A stretch of 64,000 nt of DNA from NCBI GenBank assembly GCA_030512295.1, contig JAULSR010000002.1, positions 3,658,001 through 3,722,000 of the forward strand, in the 5' to 3' direction. A program made the position numbers and the translations under genes. Below, in pieces: positions 12,110 through 24,760 of the stretch (position 1 is its first letter; every line of letters begins with the position of its first letter). The notes beneath the pieces are model-generated. The model was not told where the DNA came from, did not search any database, and was given only the letters and a program-made list of their open reading frames with translations. The DNA comes from Bombardia bombarda (taxonomy: Eukaryota > Ascomycota > Sordariomycetes > Sordariales > Lasiosphaeriaceae).

Positions 12110-14852
12110 GCGGTCATGCGGCGTCGAACCGACACTACTTGTGGCTTGGCTCTCCGGTTTGCCTTGGTCGATGCTTCTTCTTCCTTTGCAATCGCACGTA
12201 TTCTGCCTACCTACCCTTCTTACGGCACGACCGGCTGCGGCATGTAGGTAGGTAAGGTAGCTGTGTGGTAGGTATGTGATTCTGTATGTGGTGTAGGTAT
12301 GTGCTGACAATCGCCCCCCCGCAAAAATGTAGGCAAGGTAGGGAAGAGGTATGATCACGGTGTGAGATGACGGCGGAATGACTGAACGCCGCAACCGTAG
12401 GAATGGGTGGCCGAGAGACGGTAGGCATAAATTTGCGAGACCAGTCAGTGTGATTCAGTTGTGAGCTATCAGATACCTAATAACCAAGGAAGGCGCGAAA
12501 AAATGCAAACTGGCAAATTGCAGGCTTCAGTTATTACATATTTGATCACGGGGCAGATGATGCGACGAAAGACAGAAAATCGTACTTTACTCAGATTTCA
12601 CTCAGGCTCAACAGCCAGGTAATACAGCCGGCCATGTCGCCGACTTTGCCGTCCCGTCTTGTCACCGACTGACCGCTGTGGTACCTGCTGTGATACCAAG
12701 GCTGCAAAGTTTAAACATTCAGGGAGGTGGTAAGTACGGTAGCAGGGTGTCGTAGACAGGCAGTTTGGCAGAGGTCGGTAGATATTTGATGATGGCAGCT
12801 ACTGTCAGTAACTTCCAGCTCCGCACGCTCGCCAAATAGAGACATGTCTGCGGGAGCCAAGACGGGTCTTGATCCTCCGCACAGATTGCGTCTAATAAGA
12901 TGCCGGCAGACAAATGGAGTGTGGTTCTGTCTCGAGTACAGTGCACATACACAAGTTCCCAATCCCACTCCTTGTCTGTGTAAGCAAAATCATTAGCATA
13001 CCTTGACATACTTCTTTCAAATCCAGAGGTCGCTCTCGAAACTGATAAAGTTACTGTGTAGATCTCTTTTTCCCTTGTTGTGTATATCCACAGTATATCC
13101 AGACAGTAGCTCGCACGTTGCTACACACACCAAGATATTCTTTTCATGCAGTCGTCGCCAAAGTCGGAACAACTGACAGGTCGGCCGGACATCAGTGCTG
13201 TCTTGGTAAACAAATGTGCAATTATGGCCGGAGTCCTTGCTGACTATCGGACCCACTGGGACGGCCGCCGTGCTCGTGTTCCCCGGCTTCGATTCTTCGG
13301 TCCTGATTGGAGATCTGCAAGTGTCGTGCATTGCACGGGCTGGGCCCTCCTTGGCCCCTCTGTCCGCTCCCCCGCCACATGGTTCGCGTTGCTCGACCAA
13401 GTGGACAGCTAAGGCAATAACGTGCCGTGTGCGCAGTCGGAGCTCGACTTAGTCGTGTCTGCATACCTCATTGAAACCCATTGTCAGTCAATAAACATCA
13501 GAGGTATTGATTTCAGACTGCTGAGTGCAAACGATTGGGCCGCCGGCACTCTGTTATTGTTTTGACAACTTCTTTGAACAAAACATCTGGGTTTGCTGTT
13601 ACACACACATGTACGTCCGTATTCATGGAGCAATCACTGTCACCTTGCAAGTCTTGGCAGTTGATTGTCCCAGGGATGCATGTATCCGTAAAAGAATCGC
13701 AATGGTCGGATCTAACCGACTATGAGTCAGTGGCGGCGGCCCAAGACATAACGTACGTACATGAGTAATTATGTCCATTGTTTTGGATAGAAAAAGTCTT
13801 GTGCTGCGAGTCTTTGAACCGCATATCTGGATCAGCACCAGATTGTCATTTGTATTTGTGGTTGCACTCCGAATCATGGTGGGTAACACAACCTGTGAGA
13901 ATTTAGCAATGCTTGCTTTCGCAAAGTATGGTACATGACCCGGTTTAGGACACCTGCCTAATTGATGCGCGTGGGCAACACTTGCTCTTGGTCAACTTGG
14001 CCGTCAAAGGGTGGGGAGACGAGTTCGTGTATATTCCTTCGCTTTTGGAAACATCGGATTGATGATGATGGGTCGCTCACGAGGGCATGAGCTCGGTGCT
14101 TTGTAACACGACATGTTGCAGCCTGTTGCAGTCTGTGGAACAGCAGCCCGCTGATCGGATGAAGCATGTGAGTGGCCACTTGAGCTTGAGTGCCCCGTGT
14201 CACAAGTCGGAACGCATCATTTGAGTGAGATAGGACTGCGTAAAGTGATTTGCTCCCCGCCGCGTTTGTTCCGCAATAGGCTGACTGTGTCCCCAATGAT
14301 GCCCACAGTTGTTTGTTGCTGATCCACTGCATCGCAGTCATCGCAGGCATCGCAGGAACGGCCATATTTGGTTTGTCGGTATTTGGAGCAGGGGGGATTC
14401 GATGCAGGGCAAGCGAGCCACGTAGCTTTGTCTACCGGTCGTAAGGCAGACGCATCGACAAATGTACGTGGCACAAATAGATCCAAAGGCCTTGCAACTT
14501 TGCAAACGGGCAAAGACCACCTTTTGGATGATTTAAGGTGTTGAGCCACAGAGACGAGCACATGATTCCTGGAATTGGAGCTAGGTGAATGTTAATTGGG
14601 GGCAGAAAACCAGATCCCGAAAAAACCGGCCAACCGAGGCTAGTCCAAAGCAGGCGTTTCATGCTGACGATTCCGAAAAGGGGGGGGGGGGTATAGTACA
14701 TGCAGATAAGATTTAACCACTCTCACTGGCTAATGGGCGTTGCAGGGGATAAGACGACATCATCGAGGACTCGAGAGTACCACAAGAACTGTATTGTCAT
14801 TCCGCATCATATGAGAAAGGCAAAAAAAAAAAAAAGAAACAAAGAGCAAGCC
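12110..14852. other. 2.7-kb divergent intergenic region
   Basis: This separates the glycosyltransferase (minus) from the MFS transporter (plus) and should hold both promoters. It contains a 12-G run near 14680-14691 and an A run at about 14822-14835, just before the transporter start. Several short frames occur but none has domain or splice support. Confidence 0.4.
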
Positions 14853-16773
14853 ATGGTTGATGCCCTGTCTACCCGAGATGGGTGCCAGTCCCGGTCCCGG
14901 TCCGAATCATTCTCCAGTCAAGCCAGCACTTCACCCTTAGTTCCAGAAAATACTCAAACAAGGATAACGAGCACAATGACTGCCCGACGTGTTAACAGGA
15001 AGCTGGACTTTGCACTCTTGCCGCTGCTTTCGCTGCTCTATCTTTTCAATGGACTCGACAGGAGCAACGTGGGCAACGCGCAAACCCAAGGTCGGTACTT
15101 TATACCTCATCTCAGTCAGCTAACGGGTTTTGGAAGAGGATCTTGCAAGCTAACTGCCGGCCGTAGGCTTCACCGATGATATTGGCGCCCAGCCTGACGA
15201 TTTGAACTTTGCCTTGTCTCTCTTCTTCTTGACGTTTGTTCTTCTGCAGCCGCTGTCTGCAGCAGTGGGACTATGGATCGGTCCGAAGCACTGGATTCCA
15301 ATAATGATGGTATGTCAGATTAGTAGAGCCTTTCCGAACCTCGAAGCGTACAGTGTGGGGCGACTGGACCTAACTTACTGACCATTCCGCCTTGGTTTCT
15401 CGTATTAGCTATGTTGGGGAGTATTGACGTTGGCGCAAACTTTTATTCGTGGTCGAGGTAAGTGGTCAGGGCGGTTGCAGGGTGGTCACGTACCTGATGG
15501 CAGGAAGGTTGACAGGAAACGTATCATACTGACAGGTACCAGGTTCCCTGATCGCAACTCGGCTCCTCATTGGAGCCTTTGAGAGTGGTTTCTACCCGAC
15601 GGTCGTGTCCTACCTGACAACGTTTTACTCTCCTTCCAACCTCGCTGTCCGTCTCGGATGGTTTTACGGACAATACGCCATAGCGGGCGCCTTCTCGGGC
15701 GCCATAGGTGAGTGGAGCTTTTCACCCGACTTGGCCGTCATCAAAATCTTCGCTGACACAACCTTGGCTCCAAGCCTACGGCATCTTCCATATCCAGCAC
15801 CCCAGTCTCAAGACATGGCAGCTCCTTTTTATCATCGAGGGTAGCTTGACGTGCGTAGTGGCGCTGGTGGCATGGGTGTGGCTTCCTTCGAGGCCCGAGA
15901 CGGCTTGGTTCCTCAACGAGGAGGAGCGGAGGTTTGCAGCGGAACAGGCCCGGGATGAACAGGGCGGCTCAGACCGTCAGCTGAAAGGTGAAACGTCAAA
16001 GGGTGCCGATTTCCCCCGCGATGTCATGGAAACCATCAAGGATTGGAAGCTCTGGTTCGCATTGGTCTGCAACATATGTGCCAGCGTGCCAAGCACGGCA
16101 CTCTCTGTGTTTCTACCATTGGTGGTTGAAGGCATGGGCTATTCGTCTCTGCAGGCGAACGTGGTAAGTTCAACGGACCTCCGCCTCCGCCTCAGACACA
16201 GCCGGGTACTGACCACGTATGGTAAACCGTGTAGATGACGGTTCCGCCATATATATGCGGCGCCGTAGGTCTCTACCTCTTTGCCCTGAGTTCTGATCGT
16301 CACAATGAGCGAGGCTATCACATAGTCGGGGGATTCTGGTGGCGCTGGTCGGGTTGATTGTCATCGTGACGGCCCCCACACATGCAGCCAAGTACGGAGG
16401 CCTCTGTGTCTTTCTTTTTGGCAGCTACGTGTCGCCGCTCCTCACGGTTGCGTGGCTCAGTAAGAACACACCGGCGCCGGGCAAGCGAGCACTCATACTG
16501 GGCGTTAACGGGTGGGGGAATGTGGCGGGCGTTATTGGGTCGCAACTCTATAAACAAGAGTATGGGCCGGAGTATAGGCTCCCCTTCTTTGTAACGCTGG
16601 GGTTCGTCGCCGCCGCCTTGGTCGGCTACCTGGCCTATCGATTTGCACTGCAGGCTGTCAACAATCGCAGGGCAGCCATCAAGCAAGGGAAGAGTGCCGA
16701 GGAGATCCAATGTGAACTCAACGACGACGTCAGGTATGCGGACCGCAAATGGACATTTCAGTATTGGTTGTAG
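14853..16773 (+). CDS. MFS transporter, anion:cation symporter (Dal5/Tna1-like) type, with a frameshift
   Basis: Exons 14853-15090, 15167-15309, 15409-15457, 15543-15707, 15775-16163 and 16235-16773. All five introns are GT-AG (one AAG acceptor) and keep phase. It starts at MVDALST in a good ATG context. The N-terminus has NRKLDFALLPLLSLLYLFNGLDRSNVGNA, the family signature, followed by about 11-12 spans and the ending NDDVRYADRKWTF. Inside the last exon the frame breaks: HIVGG should continue as ILVALVGLIVIV, but the G run at 16328-16332 has five G where six are needed, giving a stop at 16355-16357. This is either a sequencing or assembly error or a disabling mutation. Relatives carry nicotinate, pantothenate, allantoate or other organic anions across the plasma membrane. 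The substrate here is unknown. Confidence 0.8.
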
Positions 16774-17284
16774 TTCACGAAGTAGGTATGTACCTAGTAG
16801 AACTAGAATAGCAAATCTGAATCTGGGCTCGCTCGTGCTGGTTTGACCGGCCAAGTGGAGTCATGACTTTCTTTGCTTTTTTCATGTCTCGTTTCTTTTC
16901 CCGCAAAATTACGACACACCCGCACCTTCCTAACGATTCGTTGTATGCACCGTGATATGGGAAGGTCCATCTCTAGACCCATGGGATTATCCGGGTCTCC
17001 CCATATGATGCACCAGAATGGTCGCTCACGACAGGCACCGCCTGTGCCGATTACGTAGCAGGTTATTCTAGGCAACAACATCCCACCCAGCTTGGTAAAG
17101 AGCGAGATAAGGTAAGTACAACTAAGGTTGGGGTGGAGCCTAGTTGTGATGGATCATGCCCGGTTAGTGTACACGGGGGCAGGAGCTGGGCAGGAGGAGG
17201 GTCGGATCTACAACTGACCGGGTTAGGTCATGCGGGCAATGATGGAAGCCGGGCCATTTTAAACCCCCCACATTCGGTTGCTGG

Positions 17285-17325
17285 ACCCCAGACCCCCAGA
17301 CCCCCAGACCCCCCCAGACCCACAG
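17285..17325. repeat. Degenerate CAGACCC(C) tandem run
   Basis: Repeats of ACCCCCAG with small length changes, visible directly in the sequence. Confidence 0.7.
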
Positions 17326-17552
17326 ACCAAAGCACCCAGGGCTGTTCCTGCCCCCTGCTGTTCTCGGCTCGATAGGGAGGTGGATAGGTGGAGTTGAGGA
17401 GCCTCCTCTACTGCCTACCTAAATGGAATGGTTCGATGCGGAGGAGTCTCGGTCAGCATCCACCCAATTGCTGCTTAGCGCGGCGACGCGCTACCTGTCC
17501 CTGGACAAGCGAGCCACCCGAGCGAGCCCCCCAAGCTAGCGAGCGTGCGCTT

Positions 17553-17676
17553 GGTCGCTGGACGGGAGCTGGGTCGCTGGACGGGAGCTGGGTCGCTGGA
17601 CGGGAGCTGGGTCGCTGGACGGGAGCTGGGTCGCTGGACGGGAGCTGGGTCGCTGGACGGGAGCTGGGTCGCTGGA
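17553..17676. repeat. 19-bp minisatellite, six full copies plus a partial one
   Basis: The unit GGTCGCTGGACGGGAGCTG starts at 17553, 17572, 17591, 17610, 17629 and 17648 without mismatches. A seventh unit starts at 17667 and breaks down after ten bases. Because 19 is not a multiple of three, all frames stay open through it. Confidence 0.95.
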
Positions 17677-18333
17677 ACTGGGGCTGGACCCGACCGCTCT
17701 AACGGCATGATACGCACGGTGGTGCATGGGCTGTTGGGAGTAAACATGCCAGTAGGCGGGCTCAGCGGGCAGGCAGCCTTGGCTTTGTTGTTAATAGACA
17801 AGACTGTGAATAAACACAGCAGGAAGCATGCGCGGCGACTGCGGCCAGTGGTGGCCAGACCCGGACCCATTGACAGCCCGCTGGCAGTGATTGGCACCCT
17901 TCTGGCACCCTTCTGGCAGGCACCGCATCTACCCCATAGCCCCAAACACGCTCAGATTGGTGGGCCAGGGATCAAAGATGAGGGTGTAGTGCCCGCGGTC
18001 GCCCCACCACCACTTCCTACCCGCCCCGAAACTTGACTTCAACCCGCTCCTTCTCTGTCCGTCCGCGGGTACAGTACACTAGGTAACTTTACCTACCTAC
18101 CCGACCTTTACTTACCTTACCTGACAGACACCGAAAGCTTAATATCCCCGCCGCCCGTCTGGAGCCCCCGTTTGAAGCGGACCGTCGCTTCCAAACTCTC
18201 TCCATCATCGTCTTCCGCGACCGACTGCGACAAGTGGATCAGCAGGTCCCATCCGTCCCCGTCGTCCCCGTTGTCCTCGTCGTCCTTGTCGTCCCCGTCG
18301 CCCCCGTCATTCACAGCGGATCGATGCCAGAAC

Positions 18334-20949
18334 ATGCCGAGGCCGACGAAGCAGCACGCTCTTTCACCCGACTTCACAGCCGATGCGTCGCCTCATCAGC
18401 GTCTGCCCGTCAATCCGCGCAGGAAAAAGGTCGCGCCCGACCAAAGGAAGCGCGTGGCTACCGCGTGAGTCTTACTTTTTTCCACTTGTTATAAAAGAAA
18501 AATGAGGAAAATGCCCTGAAATGAGCTCCACGCATCTCATCCCTTTTCCCTCCCCCTCCCCTGCTGTGCCCCGCCTGTTAGATATGGAGATTCTGGTCGG
18601 CTTCCCCCCGCGACCGCTGGCCGCCTGCCAAGACCAAAGGCAGCGAATGTTTCGCTCAGAGGTTAACGCCCAAGTACCACAAAAGCTGCAATAGATGCAA
18701 TGTGAAACGCATCAAGTGCAGCGGCGAGAACCCTTGCCGACAGTGCAACACCGCTGGGAAAGAATGTCTCTACCCTGAGCCCGTAGAGAAGATCACCATC
18801 CCCAGAAACGAGCTGGACGCTCTGCAGCTGAGATGCGACTCCCTGGAGCAGCTCCTGCGCGAAAACAACATCGCGCCGCCGCTCGAGCCGCGCCCGCAGA
18901 TGCACCCCGTCTCGCCCATGGCCTTCCCTGGCCCTGGGTCCCCCTCCTACTCCTCGCCAGCCTTTGACGCTTTCGAAATCCAGCCGCAGGAGGGGGGCCG
19001 CTACCTCCAGGACCCGGATGGAAACCAGCACTACCTGGGCGAGACGTCTGGCACCACTTTCCTCGACAAGCTCAAGGAGTTCATGTCCACTATCCAGGGA
19101 CTGGCCTCGCGTCAAGGCACCTCCCTAGGCACCGTCGGCGTTGGTTCGTACCAGTCGTGGGACTCTCGCCCGCTACAGCTCCCATCTTCTGTCAATCCAT
19201 CCACGCTGCCACCGCTCGAGGACATGACAAGGATGCTGACCGACGTAAGCAATTTCATCCAGGATGGCAACGGCAACTATCCTAGTGGTGGCATATTCTT
19301 CTGGCCCTTTAGTGACGTAGCTTCTACCCTGGGAGTGGCGCCGCCCGGCGCCAGAAGCTCACCTGGACAACTACCGCATGCCCAGATTCAAACCCAAGGT
19401 CAGGCTCAGGCTCAAGGCCAAGTTCAAACCCAGACTCAAACTCAGCCTCAAGCCCAAGGGCGCCGCGAAACGGCATTGTATCACGTGGCGTTTGCGTTTG
19501 CGAGCCTGCTGAGACCTCCAGACGCAAATAGCGAGCTTGGCGGCCCTCAAGGCGAGGTCTACTTTGCAAGAGCCAAGACGCTGCTGGGAAACCCACTGGA
19601 TACAACTTTCACCAAGAACGACATCCCAGTACTGGCATTGATGGCACTATACTGGATCGAGAATAACAGACGAGATGCAGCATACAAGGCCATCAGTACC
19701 GCCATCGATGTGAGCAAAATGATTGGTATCCACAGAGGACAGTTCGTGGACGAACCGATAAGGAGGTCGTTTTGGACAGTGTATACTCTGGACAGGTAAG
19801 CGTAGCTTCAGGACCCGTGCTTTCTGTCGTCTTCGAGCTAACGAGATATACCATTCAAGGTGGCTGAGCTGCTTGATGGGCCTACCGCCAAAGATCCCCA
19901 AATCCGCTGTCACTCTGTTAGAGCCGCAAGAATACCCGTGAGTTTTGAGTAGCAGATCATCAAAAAGGGATATTACTAAACCGCTCCAGGGACTTGCCCA
20001 ACCCATCAGGATTGCGAGAACACGTGAAACTGGCTGATATTTCCAACTACATTGTCTATAACAGTTATCGTACGGGTTATGAGGAAGAGGAGGACAGCCC
20101 TCGGGAGCCGCCCAATATGGACGACATGGAACTGGATGACGATTCTGATATGGAATACGATATGGACCCTAAATCTAAGAAGCTTCGCAAAGCGATGCGA
20201 ATGCTTCACAGATGGAAGAAAACCTTGCCAAGAAACCTGAAGGACAACGACGAAGATAACGACCGAGCCAGGTGCACGCTGCATATGCATTATAACCAGG
20301 TACTGTTGCTGCCTGTTCCACCAATACTATATAAGCTAACTGGCGGTTCTAGCTCGTCATTATTACTATTCGCCCTGCATTTCTCACCGCCATTAAGAAA
20401 GTGGTTGCTGGTGGAATCCTCAGCGAGGTCGGAAACGAAAGGCCAGTGATCGAAGAACACCCGCATGTTGATCGTTTTCGCGAGTGTGTCGAGTCTGCTC
20501 GGCGCAATATAGACCTGGCTGGTCTAATTCGAAGCGGCAAAACTATCAATAGTGAAACATCGCTGTGGACCACCTCTGACCAAACAACTGAGAACAAGAA
20601 GCTGCTGATGCCAGATCTACACCACATATTCAACGCAGCCATCATACTCATGATGCACCAAATTGGATTTCTCAATTTACGAACCAGCGATGTCCTATAT
20701 ATCGAGTATGCCACTAATATTTTCAAGTCTGAGGCAGATATGGGGAGCGGTTACGGCAAGGACTGTCACAAGGTGCTTCTGGACCTCAAAGAACTGGTAT
20801 GGGCACTGCGGCGGCGGACCTTTGAGAATGTTGAAGGAGAGCAGCAGTGGTCAAACCAAAGGACTGCTCCTCACCTGCCGCAGGAGAAGGAGATAGAGTC
20901 ATGGAGGAATGAGGGGGATTGGGAATTGTATCAGGAGTACCTTGTTTAG
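18334..20949 (+). CDS. Zn2Cys6 transcription factor with fungal-specific regulatory domain
   Basis: Exons 18334-18464, 18686-19795, 19860-19937, 19990-20299 and 20353-20949, predicted 741 residues. Exon 1 (MPRPTKQ..) ends in the basic stretch RRKKVAPDQRKRVATA. The 221-bp intron (GTGAGT..AAAAG) joins it to CNRCNVKRIKC, giving a complete C-x2-C-x6-C-x6-C-x2-C-x6-C zinc cluster that binds CGG half-sites. A linker and a Leu-rich coiled coil (DALQLRCDSLEQLLREN) follow, then a Gln-rich low-complexity tract and the fungal transcription-factor homology domain (signature FWTVYTLDRWLSCLMGLPPKIP). An acidic segment EEEEDSPREPP..DDDSDMEYD interrupts that domain. This is a nuclear regulator with unknown targets. 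It is convergent with the Nudix/eIF2B gene and has no obvious cluster partners. Confidence 0.88.
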
Positions 20950-21300
20950 CTGGCGTTGTCTTTTTGTTCTTAGTTCCACGATTTGTTCCGCTACGGTCAG
21001 CCATGCTCTTCTCAGTTAATACCACGCAAGGTTGGCCCTTTCATTTCTGCTATGTCTCTGAAGTTTAACGCGGGTATTTTCAGAACTTCTTGCCTCATCG
21101 TGTCATTTTGTCTTGGTTTCTCGGTGCAATGCTGCAGTTTTACCGCAAGGGCTGAGAGACTGTTGAGCGAACAAATGCGAATACTGGACTTCTGGGTAGC
21201 AAACGTCTGAGGCCTGACCAATCTGCTTTTCTCCTCAGTAGTCTCTAATCTACTGTTCACATTTGTTCATAACCAACCAACTATCTTACTCTCCTGATTT
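20950..21300. other. Convergent 3' region
   Basis: A short gap between two converging genes that should hold both 3' UTRs. Nothing else was seen. Confidence 0.4.
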
Positions 21301-23025
21301 TCACAACCCTCCAAACAATCTCTCCCCCTCTTCCGCAAGCCTCTTAGAATACCCCGCAATATCATCAACAGTCCACTCGCCCGACTCGCGGATGTACACA
21401 TCAATCAGATCTGGTGGGCACCACTCAAACGACACATTGCGAACCGTCACCTCGACCTTCTTCTTACCAGATCCTGAATGCTTCTCTAAAATCAGGGATT
21501 GGAGCGATGAAGCCCCGTCTCTGACCCTGCTGCCATTCGAATCGGCTCCCCACGCCTGGCTGACCTGGTGCGGGTTGATATCCTCGACGACGTGGTCTTG
21601 AGGCCGGCCCGGGGGCGCGACCTTTTCTGACTCGCCTAGCACTATGATCCTTGCTGGAGATGATGAAGTTACGTATCGCGCGCTCAGTATGGCAGGGAGA
21701 GAACCCGTTTTGTTGCTGACTGCGCCAGAGGCGGCGATTCGGTCAGCGCCGAGGAGGACAATGTCAACGTTGTGAGATGCCAGTGCGGCCGAGGCATCAG
21801 TGTAGAGGGTGATGGTGTTGTTGGGCTCTGTCTCTGAGGGTGGCAACAATGATAAGTCTTTAGCGACAGAAGCCGCGAGGGAGACGCCCTCGTAGAGCGG
21901 GCGCGATTCGAGCACTCGGAGGTCGAGAGTAAAGTTGGACTTGGAAATAAGGTAGCGGAGAGCGTGGGTGATGGTGGAGGGTTCAGAGAGGGTTAAGATG
22001 GATAGGGGGTCGCCGGCTGTGAGCTTTGATGCGAAGGTGTTGTAGAGATATGTAACAAATGCTTGTGAGAGGAATTCTACCGAGCCTTGGCGGGAGGCAA
22101 TGCGCTGGTCCAGTTTGGTGATGACGGAGCTGAGCCATGTCGTCGTTTCTGTTGCTGCTTGCTTTGATTGCATCGCGTGCTCGATCTCGGATAGCGCAGA
22201 GAGCAGCACATTCATGATGGCCGCACCCATGCTCTCTCGGCCATTCTTCCATATGTGCCATGCCGCGAGACGCATAATTTTGCACCATCGTTCACTTGCG
22301 GGTAGGACATCGGGGTGGTCAGAGCCAAAGGCAGCGATCACATCGCGCAAGATCTGGAGCGCGTCCCCGGCGAGCTGCCGAGCGCCACTCACATAGTCGC
22401 CTGCCAGCTTTTCCAGCCCGTCGGCGAGAACCTTGCCTGCCTCATCGCCGAGGTCTTTCTCAAACCAAACGCGGCGTAGGCTCTCAGCTAGGCGTGGTAC
22501 GCCACCAAAGGCCTCAGTGTCCTCGACGGTGTGTGGGTCGAACCATGCCCAGCTTTCGTGCTCCCAGTCGATTTTGATTTTGGCTTCATCTGATGCTGAG
22601 CGGAGTCGAAACATGAAAGGAAAGATTGTCCATTCACGACCAATGGAGAGATCGGTGAAAGTGTAGGGCTTACCGTGGCGGAGGAAGCCGAGGTTTTCCG
22701 GTGTCAGTGTTGTTTCTTCTTGAAGCTCACGCCATGCGGCAGCGAGGGGCGAGGGATCCGATTTCTCGATGCTGCCGGAGATGGGGGCGTGGTGGTATCT
22801 GGCGAGGTTGCAGCAACAGAAATCATTAACGGGATGGCGCCCAGAGAAAACTGCTAAACAAGCAAGGAGGGCTTACATGTACGTCGAGACTTTATTGCTG
22901 CGTTTGAACAAGGCAACTCGTGGTCTTCCTGAATCTAAATCGGCCTTGAAGATAAAAGACGATACAACAGATCTCCTTTTGATGCCGTCGCTCCTTATGT
23001 AGCCGCGCTTATCTTGTGACGCCAT
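21301..23025 (-). CDS. Nudix hydrolase fused to an eIF2B-alpha/beta/delta-like domain
   Basis: Model: 23025-22877 joined to 22798-21301 (GTAAGC..CGCCAG), 548 residues. The start is MASQDKRGY. The first ~150 residues are a Nudix fold: SSFIFKADLDSGRPRVALFKRSNKVSTY, then a Nudix-box-like stretch around residues 58-81 (GSIEK, then RELQEETTL) and GKPYTFTDLSIGREW. From about residue 170 the chain is an IF-2B family domain: AWHIWKNGRESMGAAI, VLESRPLYEGVSLA, HNVDIVLLGADRIAASGAVSNKTGS, INPHQVSQAWG and WCPPDLIDVYI. IF-2B relatives include eIF2B regulatory subunits and ribose-1,5-bisphosphate isomerases, and Nudix domains cleave nucleoside diphosphate derivatives. The pairing suggests a sugar-nucleotide salvage or repair enzyme rather than a translation factor, but that is inference. 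Confidence 0.88.
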
Positions 23026-24760
23026 TGCACATTGGTAGACGAGGGGGGATGATGCAAGTAAAGATAACAAATGCCTGGCATGCCTGTGATGGAGTGATGT
23101 TGGACAGTGATGATAACTTGCGAGATTCATCGAAGCTGTAACATTGCCATATCAACAACAGTTTGATCCCGCAAAGGGATTGGCGACTAGCCGTTGTTCG
23201 GTTTACTTTGAAGAGTGGTGATCGAGACATGACGTGATCCGCCCGCCGGCCATGTCCCCGGATTTGGTCCATTTCACTTTTTCAGGGCACCCCTAGCACA
23301 CCAAATGAACCCTTCCCAAGGCCGCCCGCCCCGCCTTGCCATTTATCTCCCGCTATCCCGTAGAATGGCACCATGAGACGGGAGTGCCTGCCAGTGCCTG
23401 GCCAACTGTTAACCAACTGACCAGTCTCGGAGATATCACGGCAATTCAATATCAAACCAGCAGGTATGTAGTATCGAACGAGACGTCCCGAATCTCATCA
23501 CACCTTTCAGGCCTTCCTGGGCTACCTATTTAATGGATTTGGCGATGTACTGAATGGAAACCATAACATCTCCAAACAGTCTTTTTACTACCAACTGGAC
23601 GCCGTCACGATATATTTGAGGTGTTGAGAATACAAATCTGACCCTGCAACATCAATTCAACCCACCATTTTGGCTGGTAATTTGTGTTGTGGTTCCTGCA
23701 CGTATTTTATACATGCGTTGACGTCTCCCATTCTTGTAGTAACATGAAGTCGGACAAATTTAGTAATCTCGACGAATCAGAGATATACCACCCAACTCAG
23801 CTGGGCACTGATTTTGACTTTCGACAGTATTTCAAGGCCGGAACTTGCCTCCACTGAAATTTGTACAACCGGTCAGGGGCACGGCGCCGATAGCGACCTG
23901 TTTTGGGTGCCACCTGTGCCGCTGGACGCTGAATGGACGCTCAGGTCGTGGATGCAGCCTGGATTTTGTGGGGAAGACGGGTTTGCGTAGCTGGCTGCTC
24001 CTTCCCCTTGACATCGAGACCAGGCGGGACGAAGACACGCGTGGTCCCTGCAGTGCTCTTTCTTCACTTGACTTCCATTGTTCTTCATGGTCAAACTAGC
24101 GCTCCTCAGTCTTCTTGGAGGTGATAAATTCCAAGACGATGCTTCTTTCAGCTGCTGCCTGGGGCTGTAACGCCTGCCCACTGAATGCACATACATAATG
24201 GGGGCGCCTGTTCACGCCAAACGTGCGACTTGAGCACGTCGCTGACTGATGCGACAAGCAATTGGAGCAAATTTAAGCATTTAGCGAGACCGTGTGTCAG
24301 CAGACTAAGCACAAACAGAGGTACATGCGCGAACCGCTCTTTCCACACGTTTGGTGAAGAACTGTTGTTAGCAGCTGACGTGAGAAGACTTTCGATTCGT
24401 GCGTTCCCGCGTTCCCCTGGCGCAGACGCCGCAACGCGCCCTGCCGCATAACCCTGTTCGAACCCTGCCATGCCACTCAAGCAGGGATCCGTCCGAAATT
24501 GAGGTCGACGCCAGTCCCAAGATCGGGCAAGCGGGAACATGCAGGGCGATGCATTTTTGTCACGACGACTAGGGGGGGGGGGGGGCCGTCTTGGGCTGAA
24601 AGCCGATTGAGTATTTACACTTGAAGGCCGCGGGCGGCAGGATCGTGGGACCTCCTTTCCTCTGTCCCTCTGTTCTTTTCCTTCTTTTTGTTCGACGACT
24701 GGCAACGATTGATAGTCAGAGATTCACTTCTACTGCAAGGTCAACATCGCCAGTGCCAAC
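23026..24760. other. 1.7-kb divergent intergenic region
   Basis: This lies between the Nudix/eIF2B gene (minus) and the PAN-like gene (plus). A run of about 13 G lies near 24571-24583. No supported gene was found. Confidence 0.4.

Larger units (their letters stand above)
16774..18333. other. Repeat-rich intergenic region
   Basis: This region holds a CAGACCC-type run (17285-17325), a 19-bp minisatellite (17553-17676) and the upstream region of the Zn2Cys6 gene. Open frames crossing the minisatellite on both strands come from the repeat, not from a gene. Confidence 0.5.

Noticed and set aside
12711..13900. Weak likeness between segments near 13.1 kb and 13.6 kb (ACACAC and CATCTGGGTTT-type phrases)
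   Set aside because: Similarity is too short and gapped to call a duplication.
17475..18036. Open frames of 156-163 residues with repeated GSWVAGREL-type units
   Set aside because: They arise from the 19-bp minisatellite, which keeps every frame open; no start or domain support.
24440..24480. TTCGAAC loop-like sequence suggesting a second tRNA
   Set aside because: The flanking bases do not form the T stem and no acceptor or anticodon arm can be built.
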